Source: Bacteroidales bacterium (lineage in GTDB: Bacteria; Bacteroidota; Bacteroidia; Bacteroidales; UBA932). From it: a stretch of DNA of 64,000 nt. This document shows positions 54,015 through 62,231 of the stretch, one piece after another. A program made the position numbers and the translations under genes. The stretch lies in the NCBI GenBank assembly GCA_017429765.1, contig JAFROJ010000073.1:1-64000 (forward strand). Direction: 5' to 3'. The notes under the pieces are model-generated. The model was given only the letters and a program-made list of their open reading frames with translations, did no database searches and was not told the DNA's origin. Every line of letters begins with the position of its first letter. Within the stretch, counting starts at the first letter, position 1.

Positions 54015-54379
54015 GCGACAAGAATATAGAAGAATTCCTCAGGAATAGCAGACCAGAGGTGAAAGACAATCCGACCTTCATGTTGAGGACCATCCAGAAC
54101 ATAGAGCGAGTCGAGGGGATCAAGGGCGAGGTAGACCGTCAGCGCAGTCACGGACGGGCAGCCGTTCTTGCCGCCCTCGGAATAGGTATGATCGCCGGAC
54201 TCTTCATCGCCGCGGCCATGATTCTTTTCCCCGAAGCCTCCGCCATCCTGATCAAAACCTTAAGGGACGCTCTCGGCGCTATCCCCTATTCCTTGAAGTT
54301 ATTTATCACGACGGTCGCCATCCTGGCCGTCTCCCTCGGCCTGGCCGTTCCTTCCAGACGCCAGTCCCGGACATTTTGA
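54011..54379 (+). CDS. Small membrane protein, possible anti-sigma factor
   Basis: A 122-residue protein with about 50 N-terminal cytoplasmic residues (MSDKNIEEFLRNSRPEVKDN) and two hydrophobic segments (about 50-72 and 92-112). The position directly behind the sigma gene, with a 4-nt overlap, suggests a cognate membrane-bound anti-sigma. No ZAS zinc motif (HxxxCxxC) is visible, so this rests on context. Confidence 0.55.
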   Translation: MSDKNIEEFLRNSRPEVKDNPTFMLRTIQNIERVEGIKGEVDRQRSHGRAAVLAALGIGMIAGLFIAAAMILFPEASAILIKTLRDALGAIPYSLKLFITTVAILAVSLGLAVPSRRQSRTF

Positions 54380-54437
54380 GACGACATTATCTTCTAAAGG
54401 CTGGAGTGTAACTGATTGATTATACAATGGTTAACTA

Positions 54438-54469
54438 ATCAGATGGTGCCGATTTCAGCACCATCTGAT
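54438..54469. terminator. Bidirectional hairpin between convergent operons
   Basis: A perfect 12-bp stem (ATCAGATGGTGC/GCACCATCTGAT) with an 8-nt loop separates the sigma operon from the convergent LytTR gene. No T run follows on either strand, so it may act as a processing or pausing hairpin rather than a classic terminator. Confidence 0.55.
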
Positions 54470-54480
54470 CACGTTATAAC

Positions 54481-55299
54481 CTAATAATCAGCAGCTTCCA
54501 TACCAGCCGATTTTTCGGCGGATTCATAGTGATTCGGACGGAATTGATTATCTTTAGGTGTTGAACCGGACGGTCCGCGTCCGGGAGCGTGAGAAGGGGC
54601 GGTCGGGAGGACACCGTTCACGAACTCCTTATACTTTCGGGAAACCGGCAGATGACTGGCCCCGACAGCCACCGTGTCAGGAGAGACCAGGACGGCCATC
54701 TCGATATTCACAAGATACGACCTGTGAATCCGTAAGAAACCGTCTCCCAGCAGGTTCTCCCACTGGCTTATTCCTGTCTTGTTACGATAGACTTCCCCTG
54801 ACCTTGTGACAACTCGGACATCTGTGTCGTTTGACTCGATGTAGGCGATGTCATTATGGTAAAGGGTCACACTCCTCCTATCGGAGAAAAAGGTTACCGT
54901 CCGGGTCTCGGCCTTAAAGTGACGGATGAGCCATTTCCCCCAGAAATAATCCCCGAGAGACAGGGCTGTGAGAATCAGGCCCAGGAAGACAGGATTAATG
55001 AGCATCGGAGGGACTTCCTTCCTGTCAAACTTATAGATGTCAGGCGAGAGCAGAGCCCAAACTTGATGGTGAAGAACCAGGATAAGCAGAATCACCGCGA
55101 CCAGGACAGCCATGGAAAGATAGACCTTTTCAATAGGTTTCCTGGCTTTGGGCATAAAATACTCCAGGGCAAGCGCGCAGGGACAGAAAATCAAGGCGAA
55201 GAGAACAGCCTTGACAAAAGTGAAATCCAAGCTTATGAGGATCACGGAGACCAGGGTGACGGCCACTAACCAATACGCTATTTTCCCGAGAGTTCTCAT
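54481..55299 (-). CDS. Membrane-anchored LytTR regulator (second)
   Basis: A 272-residue protein with four predicted spans (about 8-28, 30-48, 60-82 and 103-120), a LytTR DNA-binding domain (about 140-240: IAYIESNDTDVRVVTRSGEVY, FLRIHRSYLVNIEMAVLV, HLPVSRKYKEFV) and a disordered, Pro/Ser-rich tail. No kinase or receiver partner is adjacent. A near-consensus -7 box TAATTTAG (55314-55307) lies 7 nt before the ATG. The architecture parallels the regulator at 33.3-34.2 kb. Confidence 0.82.
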   Translation of the reverse strand: MRTLGKIAYWLVAVTLVSVILISLDFTFVKAVLFALIFCPCALALEYFMPKARKPIEKVYLSMAVLVAVILLILVLHHQVWALLSPDIYKFDRKEVPPMLINPVFLGLILTALSLGDYFWGKWLIRHFKAETRTVTFFSDRRSVTLYHNDIAYIESNDTDVRVVTRSGEVYRNKTGISQWENLLGDGFLRIHRSYLVNIEMAVLVSPDTVAVGASHLPVSRKYKEFVNGVLPTAPSHAPGRGPSGSTPKDNQFRPNHYESAEKSAGMEAADY

Positions 55300-55444
55300 T
55301 CCAGCGCTAAATTAGTTCTTTTCGCCGTCGATAACAAGTCGTTCCCTGTTAGATAATGGGTATTAACATGTCCGGAATGGGTTTCAACTTTTTAATTGTC
55401 TCCGGTTCATGATAACTTCGCGAGAAGATAAACATCTATTCATC

Positions 55445-55834
55445 ATGACACAAAAAATCATTTACTCAGTGGATTCCCTGGGAGTTTTTCATCCGGAGAC
55501 GATCGAGAAGGCTGACTGGTCAATCTCCCAATTATTCATGCAGGGAGGCCCTGCCGGCATGACTGTCATCACTTTATTCCTGATCGCCCTGTTCATCGCC
55601 GCCTGGAAGGCGCCGCGATGGGTCAAGGAGATAGGTATCGGGGCGCTTGTCTTCTCTGTGTTCTGGACGCTGAAAGACTTGTATCAGATTTTCGGTTTCA
55701 TCGAGATGTATGACGATTTGAGCCGCGGCGTCACCTGCGGCGGCCTCCGGGTGGCGATGATTTCCCTGTTCTACGGGATAATCGTGTACTTCGTCTCACT
55801 GGTTATCCGAATAATCCAGAAACCAAGAATATAG
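55445..55834 (+). CDS. Small membrane protein resembling ExbB/TolQ
   Basis: A 129-residue protein with three hydrophobic spans (about 35-52, 60-78 and 98-118). The C-terminal GVTCGGLRVAMISLFYGIIVYFVSLVIRII resembles the conserved last transmembrane helices of MotA/TolQ/ExbB channels, but the protein is much shorter and no ExbD partner is present. The ATG at 55445 is chosen; an in-frame upstream start at 55409 is possible. Unassigned function. Confidence 0.5.
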   Translation: MTQKIIYSVDSLGVFHPETIEKADWSISQLFMQGGPAGMTVITLFLIALFIAAWKAPRWVKEIGIGALVFSVFWTLKDLYQIFGFIEMYDDLSRGVTCGGLRVAMISLFYGIIVYFVSLVIRIIQKPRI

Positions 55835-55850
55835 TGAGTCTTTGGTGGAC

Positions 55851-56294
55851 TTACGGGTTCCCCTTTCTCTTTCCCGACGCGTATCCGTCAACCAAAGCGG
55901 AAGTGTCGGGATTGTCGTTTTCTTGAGGGGTCGAGGGGTCGTTTAAATATTGTGGCTGTAGGTCATGAGCATAAACGCCATATCCGCAGATATCACGGAA
56001 CGCGGAGCGAAGAATATCCAGATTAAGTGCCTTTTCAAGCCGGGCAATGGTCTCCAGAGTCATGTTGGAACTACCCTTTAACAGGTTTGAGATATACTGC
56101 TGTGTGCATCCCATACGCCTGGCCAGTTCCGCTTGAGTGACAGATAGCTCTTCCATGGCCCGCAATGCTTGAAGCGTGATAAAACGGGAATACTTGAGCC
56201 AATACTCATTGTCCATGCGCCATCGCGCGTCCTCCCGCCAAGAGGAAGGTGTAGGAGACTGATTAGCCTCCAGAAAATCAATCACCCTGCTCAT
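55851..56294 (-). CDS. XRE-family HTH protein, probable antitoxin
   Basis: A 147-residue protein with an N-terminal helical region containing WREDARWRMDNEYWLKYSRFI, a Cro/C1-type HTH (about 47-100: LSVTQAELARRMGCTQQYISNLLKGSSNMTLETIARLEKAL) and a polar C-terminal extension. The layout matches HTH partners of two-gene modules of the higBA type, where the HTH gene is second. It overlaps the upstream gene by ATGA. Base composition is more AT-rich than its neighbours. It probably binds the tandem operators at 56607-56638. Confidence 0.75.
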   Translation of the reverse strand: MSRVIDFLEANQSPTPSSWREDARWRMDNEYWLKYSRFITLQALRAMEELSVTQAELARRMGCTQQYISNLLKGSSNMTLETIARLEKALNLDILRSAFRDICGYGVYAHDLQPQYLNDPSTPQENDNPDTSALVDGYASGKRKGNP

Positions 56295-56581
56295 TCATTA
56301 GTGTCCAGATGTTTAGAAAGAAGGTCCAGATTCGAGTCAGGAGTCAGGTCAAGCATGAGGCATTCAAGCCTTTTCGCTTCATCAATAGTTTCCATCAACG
56401 CCTGATACACATTGGTGACACGGAAGAACGATCGTAAATCTGAAAGATTAGCCTTAAAAAAGGATAATAGCCAACTCATGTCATACCACTGGGAGAACAA
56501 CTTCTCAAAACAGTTGATTGATTCCTCATCATACTGAACAGCCCACAAACGGCCATCTTCCAGCAATTTCGCGAACTCCAT
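56291..56581 (-). CDS. Putative toxin of a two-gene module
   Basis: A 96-residue acidic, mostly helical protein (MEFAKLLEDGRLWAVQYDEE, SQWYDMSWLLSFFKANLSDL, AKRLECLMLDLTPDSNLD). No catalytic motif of RelE, HigB, PIN or Doc families is recognised. It precedes the HTH gene with a 4-nt overlap and has its own -7 box and palindromic operators, so a toxin role is inferred from organisation alone. Confidence 0.55.
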   Translation of the reverse strand: MEFAKLLEDGRLWAVQYDEESINCFEKLFSQWYDMSWLLSFFKANLSDLRSFFRVTNVYQALMETIDEAKRLECLMLDLTPDSNLDLLSKHLDTNE

Positions 56582-56595
56582 ATCTCACTTTTCCG

Positions 56596-56638
56596 CAAAG
56601 ATAGTAACAATATTTGTATTGTACAATGTTTATATTGT
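56596..56638 (-). promoter_or_regulatory. Promoter and tandem operators of the toxin-antitoxin-like pair
   Basis: On the minus strand, TATCTTTG (56603-56596) is the -7 box, 14 nt before the ATG. Just upstream lie two abutting 16-bp palindromes, ACAATATTTGTATTGT (56607-56622) and ACAATGTTTATATTGT (56623-56638), sharing ACAATnTTTnTATTGT. They cover the -33 region, as expected for HTH autorepression. Confidence 0.75.
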
Positions 56639-56739
56639 TATTAATCGCAAATAATTATAGTCATCTTTTTCTACCAATTACCGGCGCCATTTCTCGCGAT
56701 TCGGCCGGGCTAGCGGAAATAGTCGGCGTTGGAGCGGCC

Positions 56740-56799
56740 GAGGAGATATTACTCGGCCTCGATGTTCCACAGGCCGTGATGGGCCCTGCAGAGGCGGTC
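56740..56799 (-). pseudogene. Remnant of a second alcohol dehydrogenase 3' end
   Basis: Sixty bases match the 3' part of the downstream dehydrogenase (56901-56960) with two differences. On the minus strand it reads DRLCRAHHGLWNIEAE and then a stop where the intact gene has Glu. No further upstream part of the gene survives, so it is a relic of a duplication. The surrounding stretch 56640-56820 holds no other gene. Confidence 0.75.
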
Positions 56800-56822
56800 A
56801 TCAACCCGGAGGGCCCTCAAAG

Positions 56823-56857
56823 AAAAAGCTTGCGCCTGGAGTGTTCCAAGCGCAAGC
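56823..56857 (-). terminator. Terminator of the alcohol dehydrogenase gene
   Basis: On the minus strand GCTTGCGC pairs with GCGCAAGC (56857-56850 with 56835-56828), the stem is extended by TTGGA/TCCA, and TTTTT (56827-56823) follows. Confidence 0.8.
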
Positions 56858-56879
56858 GATAAAAGGATCAGGAATATTC

Positions 56880-58154
56880 TTATAACTCGTCGGCGTGGGC
56901 GAGGAGATATTCCTCGGCCTCGATGTTCCACAGGCCGTGATGGGCCTTGCAGAGGCGGTCGAGCTCGGCGTAGACCGGATTCGTCGCGCCCTTCTCCCCA
57001 AACTCGGCGATCGCCGTCAGAGGCATGTTGACGTGAGTGTAGATGAGTTTCTTGCCGCCTTTTATCTCCGGGAGATGGAGCGTGGTCTCAGGCACGACGT
57101 TCAGACCTCCGATGTGGGTCACCAGACCCGCGGGATCCAGTCCCTTACCCATGAGGTCGAGGGCCTCCTTCATGTCGTCCGTGTTGCCGCCGCTGGTGCC
57201 CACGATGTGGGTGGAGGCGTAGTGGACGTTGTAGAAGTTCAGAGGAGCCTTGAAGTCCGCGCGGCCGGGGCCGGAGAAGAAATTCAGGCAACCGTCCTGG
57301 CCGAGGATGTCGTCGCCCTGCTCGATGACGGCGGGCACGGGGGCCATCACGACGACCTCATCGTATCCGGAGCCACCGGTCAGTCCGCGGAGATATTCGG
57401 CGGGATTCCCGACGGCGGCTGTGTTGACGTAGACGAGCTCGATGCCCCTGGAAGCGGCGAACTCCTTGGTGTAGAGGGTCGCGGCGCGGTCGAGACGGGC
57501 CTGGTCGATGTCGGTGACGACAAAGAGCGAGGGCCTGCGGTCCTCACGGCGGAGCACGTAGTTGATCATGGCGAGACCCATCGGGCCGACTCCGGCCAGC
57601 AGGGCCATCTTACCCCCGTCCTTGATCTCCATCTGGTGGACATAGGAACCGGGAGTGGTGTGGTAGCAGGCGTGCATCGCCCCGATCACGCAGGACAGAG
57701 GCTCGCTCAACGAGGCGGGATAGAAGCCGGGGCCGTTGTAAGGCAGCAGGCAGCCCATCTCCATCACCTCGGCGGGGATGATGATGTAGGTCGCGTCTCC
57801 ACCGATGAACCTGTAGGAATACCCGGGGGCGGAAAGCACTCCGACGGGGCCTCTCTCGTAGTTCAGGGCAGGCTGGATGGAGAACTTGTCACCAGGTTTG
57901 AACTGGTCCTTCCACTTCGAGCCGACCTCCACTATCTCACCGGCGAACTCGTGGCCGATGATGGTAGGATGCTCGGCGATGTCATTAGGGACCCTCTTGT
58001 GGTCGGTTCCCTGGTGGGAGGACTTGTAGGACGACATGCAGATGCTGTCGCTGACGACCTTCGCCAGGATCTCGTCATCCTTCATCGCCGGAAGCTCGAA
58101 CTCATCGAGCCTCAGGTCTTCCTTGCCGTAAAGGCGTACCGCTTTTGTCTTCAT
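56880..58154 (-). CDS. Zinc-type alcohol dehydrogenase, L-sorbose-1-phosphate reductase-like
   Basis: A 424-residue medium-chain dehydrogenase. The N-terminal GroES-like part has SICMSSYKSSHQGTDHKR and HPTIIGHEFAGEIVEVGSKW (His of the GHE motif); the Rossmann domain has MALLAGVGPMGLAMINYVL. Length and the ALNYERGPVGVLSAPGYSYR segment resemble SorE-type sugar-phosphate reductases. The start MKTKAVRLYG at 58154 is chosen; an upstream ATG at 58175 is possible. It is flanked by a relic of a paralogue on one side and by repeat copy A on the other. Substrate unknown. Confidence 0.8.
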   Translation of the reverse strand: MKTKAVRLYGKEDLRLDEFELPAMKDDEILAKVVSDSICMSSYKSSHQGTDHKRVPNDIAEHPTIIGHEFAGEIVEVGSKWKDQFKPGDKFSIQPALNYERGPVGVLSAPGYSYRFIGGDATYIIIPAEVMEMGCLLPYNGPGFYPASLSEPLSCVIGAMHACYHTTPGSYVHQMEIKDGGKMALLAGVGPMGLAMINYVLRREDRRPSLFVVTDIDQARLDRAATLYTKEFAASRGIELVYVNTAAVGNPAEYLRGLTGGSGYDEVVVMAPVPAVIEQGDDILGQDGCLNFFSGPGRADFKAPLNFYNVHYASTHIVGTSGGNTDDMKEALDLMGKGLDPAGLVTHIGGLNVVPETTLHLPEIKGGKKLIYTHVNMPLTAIAEFGEKGATNPVYAELDRLCKAHHGLWNIEAEEYLLAHADEL

Positions 58155-58179
58155 ATTGAATATATTAACTTTCATTTCC

Positions 58180-58328
58180 GAAAGGATAGGATGTCCCCCT
58201 CCTGACCATCTCGCTTCGCTCGACCCCACCGTTCGACTCGCTCACGGCAAGCCGTTCGCTTCGCTCCGGTCCCCCCTCTTAACGTGCCGAGGGTGGCAGT
58301 GGCCATGAGGGGGACATCCTATCCTTTC
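58180..58328. repeat. Interspersed repeat copy A with locus-specific inverted arms
   Basis: A 149-bp element in the gap between the E1 and dehydrogenase genes. A perfect 22-bp inverted repeat bounds it (58180-58201 and 58307-58328; arm begins GAAAGGATAGGATGTCC). Inside is a core shared with copy B: CTCGCTTCGCTCGACCCCAC (58210-58229) and a 32-nt block at 58266-58297 identical to 63256-63287. The arms of the two copies are unrelated. No transposase or open frame is present. Confidence 0.9.
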
Positions 58329-58343
58329 TTGATAAAAAACCAA

Positions 58344-60827
58344 TTAAATACCCTTGCGGGCGTGCAGACGCATCTGGGCGACGGTCTGGTTGCTGGTGGG
58401 AACATAGTCCTTCAGAGGGACGATCTTCTCGTTGATGGCGTCGAGGAACCAGGACGGCTGCGGGAAGAATGCCTCCTCGAGCTCGTGGCAAGGGGTGATC
58501 CAGTTGCGGGACCCGAGCACCACGGGAGCGGCGTCGAGATAGTCGAAGGCCATCTCGGAGATGTTGGCGGCAAGGTCGTTGAGATAGGATCCGCGGGCGC
58601 AGGCGTCGCCGGCCACGATGATCCTTCCGGTCTTCTTGACGGACTCGATGACCTTGTCGTAGTTGAACGGGACGAGGGAGCGGGCGTCGATCACCTCGGC
58701 CTCCATCCCGTACTTCTCCTTAAGGATGTCGGCGGCCTCAAGGGCACGGTAAAGGGTCGCGCCGATGGTGAGGATGGTGATGTCCTTACCCTGACGCTTG
58801 ACATCGGGCTCGCCGATAGGAATCTCGTAATAGCCCTCCGGCACTCCGCCCTCGTGGAACTTCTCGGCGATGCCGTAGAGGCGCTGGCTCTCGAAGAAGA
58901 TCACGGGATCTGTGCCCTGCAGGGCGGCGTTCATCAGACCCTTGGCGTCGTAAGGGGTGACAGGGAAGCAGACCTTCAGTCCGGGGATATGGGTGCAGAG
59001 GCTCGTCCAGTCCTGGGAGTGCTGGGCGCCGTACTTGGAACCGACCGAGACACGGACGACCACAGGCATCTTCAGGATGTTGCCGGACATGGCCTGCCAC
59101 TTCGGGAGCTGGTTGAATATCTCGTCTCCGCAGCAGCCGAGGAAGTCGCAGTACATGATCTCGGGAATAACCCTTCCGCCGCACATCGCGTAACCGATGG
59201 CCGTGCCGATGATGGCGGCCTCGGCGATCGGGGAGTTGAATAGGCGATGGTACGGAAGCGCCTCAGTCAGACCGCGGTACACTGCGAAGGCGCCGCCCCA
59301 CTCACGGTTCTCCTCGCCGTAGGCGACGAGGGAGGCATCCTTGTAGAAGCGGTCCGCGATGGCCTCGAACACACCGTCACGGAAGTTGTAGGACTTCATC
59401 GAGCTGACGGGCTTGCCGTTCTTGTCCAGCCAGAAGCGCTCCTTGCCGGCGATCTGCTTGACCCTCGGGTTCTCCTCCAGGGGCATCAGCACATCGGGCT
59501 TGGCGTCGGACAGGGAGTCCACGCTCTGGTTCGAGAACATCATCTCGCCGAGGAGCTCGTCCTGGCCCACGAGGTCCATCCTCGGGGAAAGCTCAGGATC
59601 GATGGCGAGCTTGTAGCACTCGAAGATGTTGGAGTTGACCTCGGCGCGGATGGCGTCCAGGGCGGCCTGGTCGGCGACTCCGGCCTCGATGAGTTTCTTG
59701 CCGAAGGCCACGATGCAATCTTCCTTCTCCCAAGCCTCGATCTCCTCCTTGGTGCGGTAGGAGCTCTGGTCGGACGGCGAGTGGCCACTGTAGCGGTAGG
59801 TCACGACATCCAGCAGGGCCGGTCCCTTCTTCTCAAGGAGATAGGCCTTCTTGCGGTAGAACGCGTCGATGACGGCGAGCGGGTTGTAGCCGTCCACCCT
59901 CTCGGCGTCCATGGCGTCGGCCTTGAAGCCGGCTCCCAGACGGGCGGGGAAGGTATAGCCCATGGTCTCACCCTTGGTCTGGCCACCCATGGCGTACTGG
60001 TTGTCCATCACGTTGAAGAGGACCGGCAGGCCGCCCTTCATGTCGCCCTCCCAGAGAGTGTTGAACTGGTCCATGGAGGCGAAGGTCATTCCCTCGAGGA
60101 CAGGGCCGCGGGCCATGGCGCCGTCACCGAGGTTGGCGACGACGATACCCTTCTTGCGGTTGACTTTCTTGTAGAGGGCGGCGCCCACGGCGATCGAACC
60201 GCTGCCACCCACGATGGCGTTGTTCGGGTAGATCCCGAAAGGAGTGAAGAAGGTGTGCATCGAGCCGCCAAGACCCTTGTTGAAACCGGTCGTGCGGGCG
60301 AAAATCTCAGCCATGGCGCCGTAGAGCAGGAAGCGTATTCCCAGCTCCTTGGTGTCCTCTCCTGAATATGCCTTCTTGGCGACGGCCACGGTGGAGCCAC
60401 CCCAGAACTCGTCCATGATCTTCTTGAGCTCGTCCTCGGGAAGGATCTGGATGGAGCGGAGTCCCTTGGCGAGGATCTCGCCGTGGGAACGGTGGCTTCC
60501 GAATATGAAGTCGTCGGTGTCGAGGGCGTAGGCCATTCCGACAGCGGCGGCCTCCTGGCCGGCGGAAAGGTGGGCGGGGCCGGGGTTGTTGTAGGCCACC
60601 CCGTTGTAACCACCCGTGGTCTTGACCAGGTTGAGCATGGTCTCGAACTCGCGGATGTAAGACATGTCACGGAATATGCGGAGAAGGTCCTCCTTCGTGA
60701 AACGGCCGTCCTCGATCTCCTCCTTGACGGTCTTGTTGTACTTCATCACCGGGATGACCGGGAGCTTGAGCTCATGGTCCTGCGGACGCAGGGTGACCTC
60801 TGGATCTATGTAAAGCGCTTTGGGCAT
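58344..60827 (-). CDS. Fused 2-oxoacid dehydrogenase E1 (alpha plus beta)
   Basis: An 827-residue thiamine-diphosphate enzyme joining E1-alpha (about 1-440) and E1-beta (about 480-827). The ThDP motif runs from NLGDGAMARG to FNVMDNQYAMGG; YRYSGHSPSDQSSYRTKEE is the phosphorylation-loop region; E1-beta shows YGEENREWGGAFAVYRGL and SPIAEAAIIGTAIGYAMCGG. It decarboxylates a 2-oxoacid and acylates the lipoyl group of E2. It lies 12 nt after the E3 gene. Pyruvate, branched-chain and other 2-oxoacids cannot be distinguished from sequence alone. Confidence 0.9.
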   Translation of the reverse strand: MPKALYIDPEVTLRPQDHELKLPVIPVMKYNKTVKEEIEDGRFTKEDLLRIFRDMSYIREFETMLNLVKTTGGYNGVAYNNPGPAHLSAGQEAAAVGMAYALDTDDFIFGSHRSHGEILAKGLRSIQILPEDELKKIMDEFWGGSTVAVAKKAYSGEDTKELGIRFLLYGAMAEIFARTTGFNKGLGGSMHTFFTPFGIYPNNAIVGGSGSIAVGAALYKKVNRKKGIVVANLGDGAMARGPVLEGMTFASMDQFNTLWEGDMKGGLPVLFNVMDNQYAMGGQTKGETMGYTFPARLGAGFKADAMDAERVDGYNPLAVIDAFYRKKAYLLEKKGPALLDVVTYRYSGHSPSDQSSYRTKEEIEAWEKEDCIVAFGKKLIEAGVADQAALDAIRAEVNSNIFECYKLAIDPELSPRMDLVGQDELLGEMMFSNQSVDSLSDAKPDVLMPLEENPRVKQIAGKERFWLDKNGKPVSSMKSYNFRDGVFEAIADRFYKDASLVAYGEENREWGGAFAVYRGLTEALPYHRLFNSPIAEAAIIGTAIGYAMCGGRVIPEIMYCDFLGCCGDEIFNQLPKWQAMSGNILKMPVVVRVSVGSKYGAQHSQDWTSLCTHIPGLKVCFPVTPYDAKGLMNAALQGTDPVIFFESQRLYGIAEKFHEGGVPEGYYEIPIGEPDVKRQGKDITILTIGATLYRALEAADILKEKYGMEAEVIDARSLVPFNYDKVIESVKKTGRIIVAGDACARGSYLNDLAANISEMAFDYLDAAPVVLGSRNWITPCHELEEAFFPQPSWFLDAINEKIVPLKDYVPTSNQTVAQMRLHARKGI

Positions 60828-60839
60828 GGTTTCAATGTG

Positions 60840-62219
60840 TTATTTGATTGTGAATGATGTTTCCTTGATGATCTCCGAGACGGTCGGGTGCGGGAAGACG
60901 ACCTCCTGGAGCTGCTCGAGCGTCATCTCGGTCTCGATGGCGAGGCAGGCGGCGCTGATTATCTCGGAGCAGGGGTTGCCGAGCATGTGGACGCCCAGGA
61001 CCTCGTGGTACCTGGCGCCGACGATGACCTTGCATATTCCCTCGCCCCTCTCGTTCTCGGCGACGAAACGTCCGGAATAAGCCATAGGGAGCTTGACCAC
61101 CTTGTAGTCAACACCCTTGGCCTTGGCCTCGGACTCGGTGAGACCGACTCCGGCGACCTCGGGGTTGGTGTAGACGACACCGGGGATGGCGTTGTAGCGC
61201 ATCCTGTCGTCCTTCCCGAGAATATTGTTGACAGCGACCTCACCCTCGCGGGAAGCGGTGTGAGCCAGCATCGAGAATCCGGTCACGTCGCCGGCGGCGT
61301 AGACGCCGGGCACGTTGGTGCGCATCTTCTCGTCCACCTTGATGCCGTAAGGCCTTCCGGCGGGATTGAGCGCCAGTTCAACGCCGATATTCTCGAGACC
61401 GAAGCCCTGGAGGTTGGCCCTGCGGCCGACGCTGACCAGGATCTTGTCCCCGCTCACGCGGCAGACCTTGCCCTCGGGATCCTCATAGACGACGGTGTCG
61501 CCCTCGATCCCGGTGACCTTGCAACGCAGGCAGAACTGGACTCCCCTCTTCTCGTAGGTCTTCTGGAGCATCTCGCTGATCTCGTCGTCAAGAGGGCCGA
61601 GGATCTTCGGAAGCATCTCGACCACAGTGACTTTCGTGCCGAGGGTGCTGAAGAAGGCGGCGAACTCCATTCCGATGACGCCACCGCCGATGACCACCAG
61701 TTCCTCGGGCCTCTCGGTGAGGGCGAGGATCTCACGGTTGGTCACGATCACGTCCCCCGCTTCCTTGAGTCCGGGGAACGGAGGCACGGCGGCCTCTGAA
61801 CCTGTGCAGATCAGGAGGTTCCTGGCGGCGTAGGTCTGGCCGGCGGCCTCGATCCTGATGCCCTCGGAGTCGCGCCCGGCGATCGTGGCGTTCTCGGCGA
61901 CCACCTCGACCTTGTTGCCTTTCATGGCGGCCTTGACCCCACCGACGAGTTTCTTGACCACCTTGTTCTTGCGCTCGACGATCTCCTCGTACTTGAAGGA
62001 GGGATTGTTGACATAGACGCCGTAATGGTCGCCCGTCTTGGCGTAGTTGTAAACCTTGGCGCTGTAAAGAAGGGTCTTGGTGGGGAGGCAGCCCTCGTTA
62101 AGGCACACTCCGCCGAGCGACTTCCTCTCAAAGAGCACCACCTTGAGTCCGGCGGCTCCCGCCCTTTCGGCGGCCACATAACCACCGGGGCCGCCACCGA
62201 TAATCGCTAAATCGTACAT
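60840..62219 (-). CDS. lpdA: Dihydrolipoyl dehydrogenase (E3)
   Basis: A 459-residue flavoprotein that reoxidises dihydrolipoyl groups with NAD+. The FAD-binding YDLAIIGGGPGGYVAAERAG is followed by the redox disulfide in GGVCLNEGCLPTKTLL, the NAD motif ELVVIGGGVIGMEFAAFF, the second FAD motif NVPGVYAAGDVTG and the C-terminal catalytic HPTVSEIIKE (His and Glu). It lies 12 nt after the E2 gene and 12 nt before E1, so the three are co-transcribed. Confidence 0.95.
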   Translation of the reverse strand: MYDLAIIGGGPGGYVAAERAGAAGLKVVLFERKSLGGVCLNEGCLPTKTLLYSAKVYNYAKTGDHYGVYVNNPSFKYEEIVERKNKVVKKLVGGVKAAMKGNKVEVVAENATIAGRDSEGIRIEAAGQTYAARNLLICTGSEAAVPPFPGLKEAGDVIVTNREILALTERPEELVVIGGGVIGMEFAAFFSTLGTKVTVVEMLPKILGPLDDEISEMLQKTYEKRGVQFCLRCKVTGIEGDTVVYEDPEGKVCRVSGDKILVSVGRRANLQGFGLENIGVELALNPAGRPYGIKVDEKMRTNVPGVYAAGDVTGFSMLAHTASREGEVAVNNILGKDDRMRYNAIPGVVYTNPEVAGVGLTESEAKAKGVDYKVVKLPMAYSGRFVAENERGEGICKVIVGARYHEVLGVHMLGNPCSEIISAACLAIETEMTLEQLQEVVFPHPTVSEIIKETSFTIK

Positions 62220-62231
62220 ATTGAGTGATAG

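Noticed and set aside
56614..56862. Small plus-strand frame with a hydrophobic N-terminus
   Set aside because: It runs antisense through the dehydrogenase relic and the terminator.
56895..58205. Plus-strand open frame of 436 codons
   Set aside because: It is antisense to the alcohol dehydrogenase and has no recognisable domain.
58180..58328. Copy A as an insertion sequence or simple transcription terminator
   Set aside because: No transposase gene is present, no direct target duplication is seen, and the arms differ from copy B. A 22-bp stem with a loop of about 105 nt is not a usual terminator, and there is no T run.
59247..60365. Plus-strand open frame of 372 codons
   Set aside because: Antisense to E1; composition (Gly, Val, Leu and His rich) mirrors complementary codons.
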